Source: Chitinophagaceae bacterium (GTDB taxonomy: Bacteria > Bacteroidota > Bacteroidia > Chitinophagales > Chitinophagaceae). From it: a DNA stretch of 64,000 bases. The translations under genes and the position numbers were made by a program. This document shows, one piece after another, positions 40,920 through 50,802 of this stretch. The notes beneath the pieces were generated by a model. That model did no database searches and had not been told where the DNA came from. It saw only the letters and a program-made list of their open reading frames with translations. The DNA lies in NCBI GenBank assembly GCA_947454155.1, contig CANGIT010000003.1, positions 124,001 through 188,000 of the forward strand, in the 5' to 3' direction. The stretch's first letter is position 1. Every line of letters starts with the position of its first letter.

Positions 40920-42203
40920 TTATTCATAACGCAAGGCTACAATCGGATCGAGCTTGGAAGCCTTGAATGCAGGATATAGTCCCGCCAGTAATCCTACTGC
41001 AAAACATACTACGATACCCGCTATCACCCATGCCCATGGAATAACAAAACCCGTATGTAACAACACTGCCACAAGATTTCCTAAAATAATTCCAGAAACA
41101 ATGCCGGCTATAGCACCCATCAAACTAATCAGCACACTTTCAAAAAGGAACTGAGAGCGTATCGAATTTTTTGTAGCGCCTAATGCTTTGGCCAGTCCTA
41201 TTTCTTTAGTCCTTTCATTTACGGCTACCAGCATGATATTCATCAATCCAATGGCAGCTCCTATCAATGTGATGAAAGCTATTCCAATCGTTCCCTTCTC
41301 TAAAAAACCTAAATTCGTTAGCAGGCTTTCAGCGATACTGTCACTTTTATCAATATAAAAATTATCCTCGTCTTTTACTTTCAATTTGCGGATAGGTCGG
41401 AATGTGGCTTTCGCTTCACCTATGGCCAAATCCATCATTTTCAAATTCGAAACCTGAACAGCGAGATTGAAATTGGCTGTATTGCTCGAAAATACATTTC
41501 TCACATTGTTGTATGGCGTTACCACCACTTTGCTGGTATTAAAAAATGCACTGGAGCCTTTGTCTTCCAATACGGCAATCACCCTGTAAGGAATATGATC
41601 TACCCTAACTTGTGCATCTATGGCTTTGGCTACATTCTCCGGATATAATTTTGCGGCTACACCACTACCCAGCATACACACATTCATTCCCGATTGAACT
41701 TCAGATTTGGTAAAGTTTCTTCCGTAAGCAATTTTATAGCCATTCAGCTCCAGGTAATTTTCGTCTCCGCCAAATACATTGATCTCCGGATTTGTTTTTG
41801 CACGTGAAGTATTGACAACTATACCGTTGGGCCCTCGCAAGGCAATACTGACCTTTGAGTTTGGAAAATAATATCTGTCTGAAAACAACCTGGCTTCGTC
41901 AAGGCTGATGGGAATTCCCAAATTTGAATATTTGCTATTCAGCTCTTTTTTGGTTGACCTCGAAGCGGTGGATCTTCCCCGATGTCCAAAATTGAAAGTC
42001 CTTTCTTTGTATCGAATGCTGAATGCATTGGCCCCCATGGTGGAAAAACTGGAAACAAGACTATTGCTTGCTGCCTGTATGGCCGTGATGATAAGGATGA
42101 GGGCAAAAATGCCAAGCGCAATAATAACAACAGTAATTCCAGTTCGGAGTTTGTTTCCTTTTAAATTTTTCCAAGACAAAGAAAGTATATCGCTGTAATT
42201 CAT
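40920..42203 (-). CDS. ABC transporter permease, MacB/FtsX type
   Basis: A 427-residue permease with the MacB-like layout: N-terminal membrane helix (about residues 20-43), a large periplasmic core (about 45-290: [34 protein letters not shown]), then an FtsX domain of three helices (about 300-425) with [30 protein letters not shown]-type sequence and the ending [10 protein letters not shown]. Such permeases act as mechanotransmission pumps for lipoproteins, peptides or drugs. No ABC ATPase gene is adjacent, so the partner must be encoded elsewhere. It is transcribed alone, between the nuo and exb operons. Confidence 0.88.
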   Translation of the reverse strand: [427 protein letters not shown]

Positions 42204-42271
42204 TTAATTTGATTGACTACAGGACAAAGGTAGGAAAGGAAAAGACGAAACCGGAAACTCTTTGATCAAAA

Positions 42272-43660
42272 TCAATGATAAAGCCAGCCGAGAATTAATT
42301 CGGGGTAAATGCCAATCAATATCACCAATCCGGCAATGATGCCCAGCATCAATTTGAATGATGATGACAACTCGTTTGTTTCCTCTTCTTGATGAGGGGC
42401 TTTGAAATACATGGCTTGGATGACCCTGAAATAATAATAAGCACTTACCGCGGCGAACAGAACAGCAACAATAACCAACCAGATATGATGTCCATTTTCA
42501 ACTGCAGCCATGAGCATGAAAAATTTACTTTGAAAGCCTGCTGTCAATGGCACACCAGTAAGTGAAAGTAAAAACACAGTGGCACAAAAAGCCATCAAAG
42601 GTTGTTTGCGCGCCAGACCATTGAAACCATCAATGGTAAAATCATTCATCTTGGTCAAAACGCCAAAGATGCCAATAGTAGCCAAACTGTAAGCGGCAGC
42701 ATATAAAAGAATACCCTCTTTGGCTTTATTGTTAAGGGCAAAAACGGCCAGCATCATAAAACCTGCCTGAGCGATACTGGAATAGGCCAGCATACGTTTT
42801 ACACTTTGTTGAAATACTGCGGTGATATTGCCTACCAACAGCGTAGCTATGGTAATGAACAGTACCAACCGCTGCCACTGGTCTTGAACTGATCCAAAGG
42901 AATGTTCGAAGAGCCTAATAAAAGCGAAGAAGCCAGCAGCTTTTACCACGGTGCTCATGAATGACGTGAATACTGTAGGGGCGCCGTCATAAACATCAGG
43001 TGTCCAGAAATGAAATGGTGCGGCAGATACCTTGAATGACAATGACACCATGATGAAAAGCACACCAAAAGCCATGAGTACAGGCATAGTTCCCACTCCT
43101 ATGTTTATTTTGTCTATGAAAAAAGAAGCATTGGAATTTCCGCCATAAAGAAAAGTAATCCCCATCAGCATGATGCCGGTGGAAAATGCACCCATCAGGA
43201 AATATTTGAGAGCCGCCTCGTTGCTTTTCAAATTTCGTTTATCGCTTCCCGTTAATATGTACAATGGAATAGACATGATCTCAACGCCAATAAACAACAT
43301 CAGCAAAGTATTGAATGTAGCCACCAGCGATACCCCACACAAGACAAAAAATATCAGGGCAAAATACTCTCCAACGTGTGGTCCGGCCTTTTCAATTTCG
43401 GAGCCACTCAGCAGAAAGAAAATCAACGTGACCGCCAAGGCGATGACAATGAAGAGCAGGTTGAAATTTTCAAATCTCAACATTTCATGGTGATTGAACC
43501 GGAAAAAACTGTTGCCGGCTACCATTTCCTGTACCGCCGTCAACAATGTGAGGGATAATCCTCCTATGGCCACCCAACGAGGGAGCGTTTTGCTTTTAGC
43601 GAAGACGCCAATAAACATAAGTATCACGCCAAAAACAGCCGTAAGTATTATTGCATTCAT
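42272..43660 (-). CDS. nuoN: NADH-quinone oxidoreductase subunit N
   Basis: A 462-residue antiporter-like membrane subunit of respiratory complex I, about 14 helices. Signatures are GVEIMSIPLYILTGSDKRNL (about residues 125-144), FKVSAAPFHFWTPDVYDGAP (about 208-227) with conserved lysine and proton-path residues, and MLAYSSIAQAGFMML (about 289-303). Last gene of the nuo operon, 27 bp after nuoM. Confidence 0.95.
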   Translation of the reverse strand: MNAIILTAVFGVILMFIGVFAKSKTLPRWVAIGGLSLTLLTAVQEMVAGNSFFRFNHHEMLRFENFNLLFIVIALAVTLIFFLLSGSEIEKAGPHVGEYFALIFFVLCGVSLVATFNTLLMLFIGVEIMSIPLYILTGSDKRNLKSNEAALKYFLMGAFSTGIMLMGITFLYGGNSNASFFIDKINIGVGTMPVLMAFGVLFIMVSLSFKVSAAPFHFWTPDVYDGAPTVFTSFMSTVVKAAGFFAFIRLFEHSFGSVQDQWQRLVLFITIATLLVGNITAVFQQSVKRMLAYSSIAQAGFMMLAVFALNNKAKEGILLYAAAYSLATIGIFGVLTKMNDFTIDGFNGLARKQPLMAFCATVFLLSLTGVPLTAGFQSKFFMLMAAVENGHHIWLVIVAVLFAAVSAYYYFRVIQAMYFKAPHQEEETNELSSSFKLMLGIIAGLVILIGIYPELILGWLYH

Positions 43661-43687
43661 ATCTTTCCCGAATTATTGCTTTTATTA

Positions 43688-45178
43688 TTAAATTCTCACC
43701 AACAAATTATTTACAGCAGATTGGGTGAGGTCAATCAAAGGCTGAGGGTATACGCCTATGGCAAAAATCAAAACAACGACAACCAGCAATGACAGCTTTT
43801 CAGTCCATTCGATGTCCTTCAACTCTCCGGTCACCGCATTGGCGCTCCCATAAAAAACCTTCTGGATCATATTGAGTGTATACACCGCAGCCAAAATGAT
43901 ACCCAAACCGGCTATTGCGGCAAACCATCTGTTATAATGATACAATCCCGAGAACATCATGAACTCACCGGTGAATGAGTTGGTTAAAGGAAGCGCGATA
44001 TTGGCCAAGGCTACAATCACCATGAAAATCGTCAAGGTCGGCATGGTGTTGGCAATACCACTCAATTCGCTGATTTTCTTAATTCCTGTTTTTCTTTCTA
44101 TGACTTCAACCACAATCCACATGCCAATGATATTGATGCCATGGTTAAACATCTGGATCATCACTCCCTGAATACTCACCTGGTTCATGGCAAATATGGC
44201 CGCACACATCAATCCGATATGCGCGATGGATGAATAGGCTACAAGCCTTTTGATATTGTCTTGCACCATAGCCACACAACTGGCGTAAACCACACCGATG
44301 ATGGATAAGATGATGACAACGTTTTTGAAATGAACAGCCGCCATAGGAAATACTGGCAACAACCATCTTATCACACCAAACAAACCCATTTTGACCATGA
44401 TACCACTCAACACCATTGTAACAGAGGTAGGCGCCTGGTCATAGGCGTCCGGCTGCCAAGTATGAAAAGGAAAAATCGGCATCTTGATGGCAAATGCGAT
44501 GAAAAACAAAATGAAAAGCCAGTTTTGTTCGCTGGCGGAAAGTTGAACATTGTAAAAAGCACTTAAGGCAAAGGAATGCATCGTAACCGTGCCATCTTCA
44601 TATGTATGGGCTCCGGTATGGAGATATACATAAATGATGCCTATCAACATCAAGAGAGATCCCGTAAACGTGTACACGAAGAATTTAAATGTAGCCTGGA
44701 TCCTTTTCTCTCCACCCCAAATACTGGAAAGGAAATAGACTGGAATAAGCGCCAGTTCCCAGAAGAAATAAAATGTCAAAGCGTCAAGCGCCATAAAAAC
44801 GCCCATCAAGCCCGCTTGTGTCAGCATCATCAATCCGTAAAAAGACTTCGAATTTTTAACCTCCGCTTTGGCTGTAGCCACAAAAACAAGAGGAAACCCA
44901 ATGGCCGTAAGTAAAGTAAGCATGCGACCCAAACCATCAAGACCAATAAAGTAATTGGCACCTATGTATTTCAGCCAAATGTAGTTGACGTTGTTGTAAT
45001 TGAGATATCTGCCTTCTTCTTTGAAAAAAAGAGAAGTGACTGCTACACCCAGTACCAACAAGGAAAATCCCAGTGCAATGGTTCTTGCATTTTTTTCTGT
45101 ACCAGCTACAAAGCAGAAAACACCTGCTAATATTGGCAGCCAAATCAATAAGTCGGGAAAAGTGATATATGTACCCAA
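43688..45178 (-). CDS. nuoM: NADH-quinone oxidoreductase subunit M
   Basis: A 496-residue proton-pumping subunit of complex I. The conserved ALTFYFFWELALIPVYFLSS (about residues 133-152, TM5 glutamate), KMPIFPFHTWQPDAYDQAPT (about 233-252) and RLVAYSSIAHIGLMCA motifs are present. No ATG exists between the in-frame stop (45191-45193, also the end of nuoL) and the conserved region; the TTG at 45176-45178 is the most plausible start. It follows nuoL by 12 bp. Confidence 0.93.
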   Translation of the reverse strand: MGTYITFPDLLIWLPILAGVFCFVAGTEKNARTIALGFSLLVLGVAVTSLFFKEEGRYLNYNNVNYIWLKYIGANYFIGLDGLGRMLTLLTAIGFPLVFVATAKAEVKNSKSFYGLMMLTQAGLMGVFMALDALTFYFFWELALIPVYFLSSIWGGEKRIQATFKFFVYTFTGSLLMLIGIIYVYLHTGAHTYEDGTVTMHSFALSAFYNVQLSASEQNWLFILFFIAFAIKMPIFPFHTWQPDAYDQAPTSVTMVLSGIMVKMGLFGVIRWLLPVFPMAAVHFKNVVIILSIIGVVYASCVAMVQDNIKRLVAYSSIAHIGLMCAAIFAMNQVSIQGVMIQMFNHGINIIGMWIVVEVIERKTGIKKISELSGIANTMPTLTIFMVIVALANIALPLTNSFTGEFMMFSGLYHYNRWFAAIAGLGIILAAVYTLNMIQKVFYGSANAVTGELKDIEWTEKLSLLVVVVLIFAIGVYPQPLIDLTQSAVNNLLVRI

Positions 45179-45190
45179 AGTGTAAGTTTT

Positions 45191-47074
45191 TTAAAGGAAA
45201 AATTGAATGAAAAATAAAATGATCATGCCGATAACCATCAACAGTACATAAGCGCCTACCTGTCCGCTTTGCAACCAGCGCAACTGACGACTGCTGTAAT
45301 TGACAAAGCGCCCTACCCCGTTCACTGTGCCATCCACCACTTTTGATTCGATGACGTTATTTAGAAATGATGATATTGATTTAAGTGGCTTTACAATCAC
45401 CATATCATACAGCTCATCCACATACCATTTGTTCTCGAGCCATTTGCTTAATCCGGTAGCCTGACCTTCTACGCGATAATTCTTGAATCTTATCCAAGCG
45501 AATAAAATGGAGATAAGCACCAATACAGATGAAATACCCATCAGCATATATTCTGTATTGTGCGACAATTCATGTGAGGAATGGCCTACTACAGGAGATA
45601 GAAATTCGGCCAGTTGATGATGTCCTCCCAACGCTTCAGGAACGCCAACATAACCTCCGATAATACTAAGTATAGCAAGAATAATCAGCGGCAATGTCAT
45701 CGCCTTCGGACTTTCATGCAAGTGATGTTTCTGATCGTGAGTGCCTCTGAAACTTCCTGTAAAAGTGATGATATAAAGACGAAACATATAGAATGCAGTC
45801 AGTAACGCAGCGAATAGCGTGGCGCCAAAAATTACGGGGTTGTGTGCAAAAGCGCCGGCCAGGATTTCATCTTTCGAAAAGAAGCCCGAAAATCCGGGTA
45901 TGCCTGCAATGGCCAGACAGCCGATCAAAAATGTGATGCTGGTAATTTTCATATGTTTGTGCAAGCCCCCCATTTTGCGAATATCCTGTTCTCCACCCAT
46001 AGCATGAATCACACTTCCACTTCCGAGGAACATCAGCGCTTTGAAGAAGGCATGCGTCAGCACGTGGAATACTGCCGCCACATAGTTGCCTGTCCCCAAA
46101 GCAATGAACATGAATCCCAGCTGACTCACGGTAGAGTATGCGAGCACTTTTTTAATGTCATTTTGTTTGATGGCTATGGAGGCAGCCAAAAGCGCAGTTG
46201 CCAATCCGATGACAAGAATGACATTTTGCGTGGTATGCGCCAATGAAAACAGTGCATTGCTTCTTGAAATCATATAGATACCTGCCGTCACCATGGTAGC
46301 GGCGTGAATCAATGCACTCACGGGTGTTGGACCCGCCATCGCATCGGGAAGCCAGGTATACAAAGGTATTTGCGCACTTTTACCGGTAGCCCCCACAAAC
46401 ATCAGGAGCGTAATACCTGTGATGTCAGCAGCAGACAATTTGGCCAGGCTGGCGGCTGTAAAAACCTGATCGTATTCAATGGTTCCCACCTTGGCCAGCA
46501 GCCAGAATACGGCGAGTAAAAAACCCAGATCTCCTATACGGTTCATGATAAATGCCTTCTTGGCGGCATTGGTGTAATCAGTATTTCTGTACCAATATCC
46601 GATGAGCAAGTAGGAACACAATCCAACACCTTCCCATCCGATGAACATGATCACAAAATTGGACCCCATCACCAGCAACAGCATGGAGAACACGAAGAGA
46701 TTGAGGTAAGCGAAATATTTGGCGAAATCCTTATTATCCTCATCGTGCATGTATGAAGTTGAATACACATGAATCAGAAAACCGACACCGGTGATGATCA
46801 TCAAAAACAACGAAGAAAGCTGGTCTATCTTGAAATCAAATGCAATCTTCAATCCCTTTGTTTGAATGAAATTAAAAAGATGAATATTGGCTGTTTGGTG
46901 ATGAGTGACTTGAGCAAAAAGCAGTGCGCTGATGATAAATGACCCCAATACCATCATGCTGGCTATGCCACCTGAGATTGTTTTGTTAAGGTTCTTTCGT
47001 CCCAGACCATTGATGATGAAACCAATCAATGGAAATACGGGCACAAGCCAGGCTAATTGTATAATACTGTTCAT
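45191..47074 (-). CDS. nuoL: NADH-quinone oxidoreductase subunit L
   Basis: A 627-residue proton-pumping subunit with the long lateral helix at its C-terminus. Motifs include MFIGWEGVGLCSYLLIGYWY (about residues 141-160), QIPLYTWLPDAMAGPTPVSA (about 232-251) and HAATMVTAGIYMISR, plus VLAYSTVSQLGFMFIALG (about 308-325). The ATG at 47072-47074 is preferred to the TTG two codons upstream. Located between nuoK and nuoM. Confidence 0.95.
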   Translation of the reverse strand: MNSIIQLAWLVPVFPLIGFIINGLGRKNLNKTISGGIASMMVLGSFIISALLFAQVTHHQTANIHLFNFIQTKGLKIAFDFKIDQLSSLFLMIITGVGFLIHVYSTSYMHDEDNKDFAKYFAYLNLFVFSMLLLVMGSNFVIMFIGWEGVGLCSYLLIGYWYRNTDYTNAAKKAFIMNRIGDLGFLLAVFWLLAKVGTIEYDQVFTAASLAKLSAADITGITLLMFVGATGKSAQIPLYTWLPDAMAGPTPVSALIHAATMVTAGIYMISRSNALFSLAHTTQNVILVIGLATALLAASIAIKQNDIKKVLAYSTVSQLGFMFIALGTGNYVAAVFHVLTHAFFKALMFLGSGSVIHAMGGEQDIRKMGGLHKHMKITSITFLIGCLAIAGIPGFSGFFSKDEILAGAFAHNPVIFGATLFAALLTAFYMFRLYIITFTGSFRGTHDQKHHLHESPKAMTLPLIILAILSIIGGYVGVPEALGGHHQLAEFLSPVVGHSSHELSHNTEYMLMGISSVLVLISILFAWIRFKNYRVEGQATGLSKWLENKWYVDELYDMVIVKPLKSISSFLNNVIESKVVDGTVNGVGRFVNYSSRQLRWLQSGQVGAYVLLMVIGMIILFFIQFFL

Positions 47075-47122
47075 AAGCAATAAAACCGATTCACGCTGGG
47101 CGAATCAGCTTGTTTTGATTTA

Positions 47123-47455
47123 TTAATTTTTCAATCTGTTCAAAAAGTTCACATCAACGGTGTGTACATTCCTGTACATCATCACAATAATCGCCAAGCC
47201 TACACTCACTTCCGCTGCGGCCACTACCATGATGAAGAAAACAAAAATCTGCGCGTCGCTGGCCAGGTTGGGTGATGCTTGCGCCGCGGCTTCCAGGGCA
47301 TGCATTTTAGAGAAGGCCACCAGTAAAAGGTTGACGGCATTCAGCATCAGTTCCACACACATAAAAATGATGATCGCATTGCGACGAACCAGCACACCCA
47401 CCACGCCTATGGTAAACAACACCATCGACAGTATGATATAAGCTTTGATATCCAT
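47123..47455 (-). CDS. nuoK: NADH-quinone oxidoreductase subunit K
   Basis: A 110-residue membrane subunit with three helices. It keeps the two buried glutamates: [16 protein letters not shown] (about residues 32-47) and [19 protein letters not shown] (about 76-94). Length and order match complex I operons. Starts at the ATG 47453-47455, 24 bp after nuoJ. Confidence 0.95.
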   Translation of the reverse strand: MDIKAYIILSMVLFTIGVVGVLVRRNAIIIFMCVELMLNAVNLLLVAFSKMHALEAAAQASPNLASDAQIFVFFIMVVAAAEVSVGLAIIVMMYRNVHTVDVNFLNRLKN

Positions 47456-47479
47456 ATTCAATTTTTCTAAAAATGATAA

Positions 47480-47977
47480 TTAGTCTTTTTTTCCTATCAC
47501 CACGGCACCGATCATCGCACTGAGAAACAGCACACTGCTGATTTCAAAAGGCAGTACATAATTCTTGAAAAGATTCAATCCCAGTACTTTGATCAAACCC
47601 GTGTCGCCTGTTTTGAGTTCTATAGGCATCTCCACATCCATCTTATTCAAAGCGGTGATGATAATCAAGAGCAATGCGCCTCCGGACAATACGCCCACCA
47701 GCTGCAACCTGTAATTTTTCACCGGCTCGGTTTCTGCATTCAGATTCATCAGCATCACCACAAACAGGAACAAAACCATGATGGCACCGGCATAAACGAT
47801 GATGTTTACGATAGCCAGGAACTGGGCGTTGAGCAGAATATAATGACCGGAGATGGCAAAGAAAACCACAATCAGCCAAAGCACACTATGTACAGGACTT
47901 TTACTGGTGATCATCATAACAGCGCTTCCAACGGCCATTACAGATAACAAAATGAATAATAGAGTTGTAATGTTCAT
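47480..47977 (-). CDS. nuoJ: NADH-quinone oxidoreductase subunit J
   Basis: A 165-residue membrane subunit of complex I with five helices. YAGAIMVLFLFVVMLMNLN (about residues 61-79) is the characteristic third helix that changes between alpha and pi forms during turnover. Starts 9 bp after nuoI and ends VVIGKKD. Confidence 0.95.
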   Translation of the reverse strand: MNITTLLFILLSVMAVGSAVMMITSKSPVHSVLWLIVVFFAISGHYILLNAQFLAIVNIIVYAGAIMVLFLFVVMLMNLNAETEPVKNYRLQLVGVLSGGALLLIIITALNKMDVEMPIELKTGDTGLIKVLGLNLFKNYVLPFEISSVLFLSAMIGAVVIGKKD

Positions 47978-47986
47978 GGTATAGAA

Positions 47987-48541
47987 TTAGTTGACCATTG
48001 TTTTATTTGCCCTGTTACCTAATGCTTCTTGATAAGCTTCGGGATTTTCTTTGGGATGAGGAATAAGTAAATCTTGTTTGTTGTAGATAAACTGCTTGCG
48101 CTGATAATCTGCAGGGGTGAATGTTTCACTGAGATAAATAGCATCTTTTGGACAAGCCTCTTCACAGAGTCCGCAAAAAATGCAACGCAGCATGTTGATC
48201 TCGTATTTGGCTGCATATTTTTCTTCTTTGTACAAATGCTCTTCTCCAGATTCACGCTCGGCAGCCTCCATCGTAATGGCTTCAGCCGGACAAGCCACGG
48301 CGCACAAGCCACAGGCTGTACAATTTTCTCTTCCTTCCTCATCGCGATTCAGAATCTGCAATCCGCGAAAAACAGGACTGAAAGGTCTTTTCTTTTCGGG
48401 ATAGTTGATGGTAGGCTTCTTCTTGAAAATATGACTGAACGTAATGGCCATGCCATGCACGATCGCAGGCAGGTAAAGCTTCTCCATGAAGCTCATGGGG
48501 GCCCTGTTGACCGGCTTTACTTTATTGGTTAATGCTTTCAT
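47987..48541 (-). CDS. nuoI: NADH-quinone oxidoreductase subunit I
   Basis: A 184-residue ferredoxin-like subunit carrying clusters N6a and N6b. Two cysteine motifs are complete: CTACGLCAVACPAEAI (about residues 75-90) and CIFCGLCEEACPKDAI (about 121-136). The N-terminal amphipathic helix (IVHGMAITFSHIFKKKP) sits on the membrane. 75 bp separate it from nuoH. Confidence 0.96.
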   Translation of the reverse strand: MKALTNKVKPVNRAPMSFMEKLYLPAIVHGMAITFSHIFKKKPTINYPEKKRPFSPVFRGLQILNRDEEGRENCTACGLCAVACPAEAITMEAAERESGEEHLYKEEKYAAKYEINMLRCIFCGLCEEACPKDAIYLSETFTPADYQRKQFIYNKQDLLIPHPKENPEAYQEALGNRANKTMVN

Positions 48542-48616
48542 TATTAATAATTCAAAATAAAAAATTCAATTGTCAAAATCCTCTGCTTCAATACAATCTT
48601 CAATATTTAGTCTCTC

Positions 48617-49660
48617 TTACTTCATCCACAACGACAACGCTCCAGTGGCCAGCATGTTGAACAAGGCCAGTGGAATGAGGATCCTCCATCCCAAGTGCAT
48701 CAATTGATCGTATCTGAATCTGGGGATCGTCCATCTTACCCACATGAAAATGAAGATAAAAATGGCCACTTTGATCATCAGCGCAACAACACCTACGATG
48801 GCCAGCACATTGGTGGAGAACATCGCTGCCTCATTGATGAAGGGGATATCGTAACCTCCAAAAAACAACGTAGACATGATGACACTGCTGACAAACATGT
48901 TGATGTATTCTGAGAAAAGGAAAAAGCCCAGTTTCATCGAAGAGTATTCGGTATGATAGCCGCCAATCAGTTCATTTTCGGCTTCAGGCAGATCAAAAGG
49001 CGTACGGTTACATTCTGCGAATGCGCAAATCAGGAAAATCAGAAATCCAAGCGGCTGGTAAACCACATTGTAGAAACCATGCTGTTGCTGAAGCACCATT
49101 TGTTTTAGGCTGAGGTTGCCCGTTATCAGCAAGAGGGAAATCATGGAAATCCCCATGGCCAGCTCATAACTGATGATCTGAGAAGCAGCGCGTAAACCAC
49201 CAAGCAAAGAAAACTTGTTGTTACTGGCCCAAGAGCCGATCATGATGCCATAAACCCCCAAACTCACCACGCCAAAAACATACAAGATGCCTACGTCGAT
49301 ATCCGCAATTTGCAAGCTGACTTTCCTGCCGGCAATTTCAATCACATCTCCCCAAGGAATCACGGCACTCGTCATCATGGCCGTCATCATGGCCAAGGCA
49401 GGACCAAGAATGAAAAGGAATTTGGAAGAAAAATCGGGAATGATTTCCTCCTTGAAAAAAAGTTTCAGACCATCTGCCAAAGGCTGCAACATTCCAAAAG
49501 GACCGGCACGATTGGGCCCTCTTCTGTCTTGCAAAATGGCCGCCACTTTTCTTTCGGCGAAAGTGGTGTACATGGCGATTACGAGTGATGCGGAGATGAC
49601 CACAACAATCAAAATCAGTTTTTCTAGTATAAAAGCCAGGTCTATAATTTGAAGCATCAT
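48617..49660 (-). CDS. nuoH: NADH-quinone oxidoreductase subunit H
   Basis: A 347-residue membrane subunit that helps form the quinone-binding tunnel. TFAERKVAAILQDRRGPNRA (about residues 32-51) and FAECNRTPFDLPEAENELIG (about 213-232) are hallmark loops. About eight helices. One bp separates it from nuoG, so the two are probably translationally coupled. Confidence 0.96.
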   Translation of the reverse strand: MMLQIIDLAFILEKLILIVVVISASLVIAMYTTFAERKVAAILQDRRGPNRAGPFGMLQPLADGLKLFFKEEIIPDFSSKFLFILGPALAMMTAMMTSAVIPWGDVIEIAGRKVSLQIADIDVGILYVFGVVSLGVYGIMIGSWASNNKFSLLGGLRAASQIISYELAMGISMISLLLITGNLSLKQMVLQQQHGFYNVVYQPLGFLIFLICAFAECNRTPFDLPEAENELIGGYHTEYSSMKLGFFLFSEYINMFVSSVIMSTLFFGGYDIPFINEAAMFSTNVLAIVGVVALMIKVAIFIFIFMWVRWTIPRFRYDQLMHLGWRILIPLALFNMLATGALSLWMK

Positions 49661-49661
49661 T

Positions 49662-50768
49662 TTACTTTTTAAAGTCGCTGGAATGAGCAGGTCTGTCGAT
49701 TTCGCTCAGATGAATATCAGGATTGTTAACGCCACTCACGCTGTGGATGTCCATCAACAATTTTGGTTCTACGCCGTGCATCACTTTCTTCACAGTTTCC
49801 TGCGGCATATTCAGTGTTTGGTATTTGTTCAAACCGATCACGGAGTGGCGGCTGATGGTTGTTACACCTTCAATGGTCCACTGTGAAGTTTGTTTGGACT
49901 CGAAACGGCAGGTATTGCAAATCCAACCTGTTTTTCCGTCAAAACTCTGCACCTCTCCCCATTCATCTTTACGAGCCGTAACCCTGAACACCTCATCGCC
50001 TCTCAGCCAAAGGGTGGCTTTGCCACAACATCCCGGGGTTGTACAATTTCTGTGCGCATCAACCGGCTTGGTAAACCAAACTCTGTTTTTAAATCGGAAA
50101 GTCTTGTCGGTGAGTGCGCCAACAGGACATACATCAATCATGTTGCCACTGAAGTCATTGTCGATGGCCTTGGTGATGTAAGTGGAGATTTGTGCATGAT
50201 CGCCTCTGTCGATCACACCATGTGAGCGACTGTCGGTGATTTGGTCGGCCACATACGTACAACGGTAGCAAAGGATGCAACGGTTCATGTGCAGCTGTAT
50301 GTAAGGTCCGATGTCGATTCTTTTGAAAGTGCGTCTGGAGAACTCATAACGTGTCCCTGCTTTGCCATGATCATAACCCAGATCTTGGAGATGGCATTCA
50401 CCGGCCTGATCGCAAATCGGGCAGTCGAGCGGATGATTCAGCAACAAGAATTCCACCACACCGGCACGAGCATCGGGCACTTTTTCACTGGTGATGTTTT
50501 TCACTACCATACCATCCATCACTCCAGTGCGGCAGCTGGCCACTAATTTAGGCATCGGACGCGGATCGGCGGCAGAGCCTGCGGCCACTTCCACCAAACA
50601 GGTGCGGCATTTACCGCCACTACCTTGCAACTTGCTGTAATAGCACATTGCGGGCGGAGTAACATCACCTCCAATCATACGGGCGGCCTGTAAAATGGTG
50701 GTGCCGGGATCAACCTCAACAGTGATGTTGTCGATAGTGACTTTTATTTTATTTGATACAGTTTCCAT
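49662..50768 (-). CDS. nuoG: NADH-quinone oxidoreductase subunit G, short form
   Basis: A 368-residue NuoG containing only the iron-sulfur part. It has a [2Fe-2S] domain (CYYSKLQGSGGKCRTC, about residues 40-55), the His/Cys3 N5 motif (HPLDCPICDQAGECHLQD, about 110-127), N4 (CILCYRC... and VCPVGA), and a further 4Fe-4S block (CTTPGCCGKA ... WICNTC, about 240-290). The large molybdopterin-oxidoreductase-like domain of E. coli NuoG (908 residues) is missing. Short NuoG forms are, to my knowledge, usual in Bacteroidota, so this is not a truncation artefact. Start at ATG 50766-50768. Confidence 0.9.
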   Translation of the reverse strand: METVSNKIKVTIDNITVEVDPGTTILQAARMIGGDVTPPAMCYYSKLQGSGGKCRTCLVEVAAGSAADPRPMPKLVASCRTGVMDGMVVKNITSEKVPDARAGVVEFLLLNHPLDCPICDQAGECHLQDLGYDHGKAGTRYEFSRRTFKRIDIGPYIQLHMNRCILCYRCTYVADQITDSRSHGVIDRGDHAQISTYITKAIDNDFSGNMIDVCPVGALTDKTFRFKNRVWFTKPVDAHRNCTTPGCCGKATLWLRGDEVFRVTARKDEWGEVQSFDGKTGWICNTCRFESKQTSQWTIEGVTTISRHSVIGLNKYQTLNMPQETVKKVMHGVEPKLLMDIHSVSGVNNPDIHLSEIDRPAHSSDFKK

Positions 50769-50802
50769 AATAATCAAAATTCAAAAGGCAATTAATTAAT
50801 GT

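Noticed and set aside
49723..50181. Long open frames on the plus strand opposite the nuo genes (also 48074-48532, 51085-51558, 51667-52137, 45842-46246)
   Set aside because: They mirror conserved complex I genes on the minus strand, have no recognisable protein features and no promoter; they are shadows.
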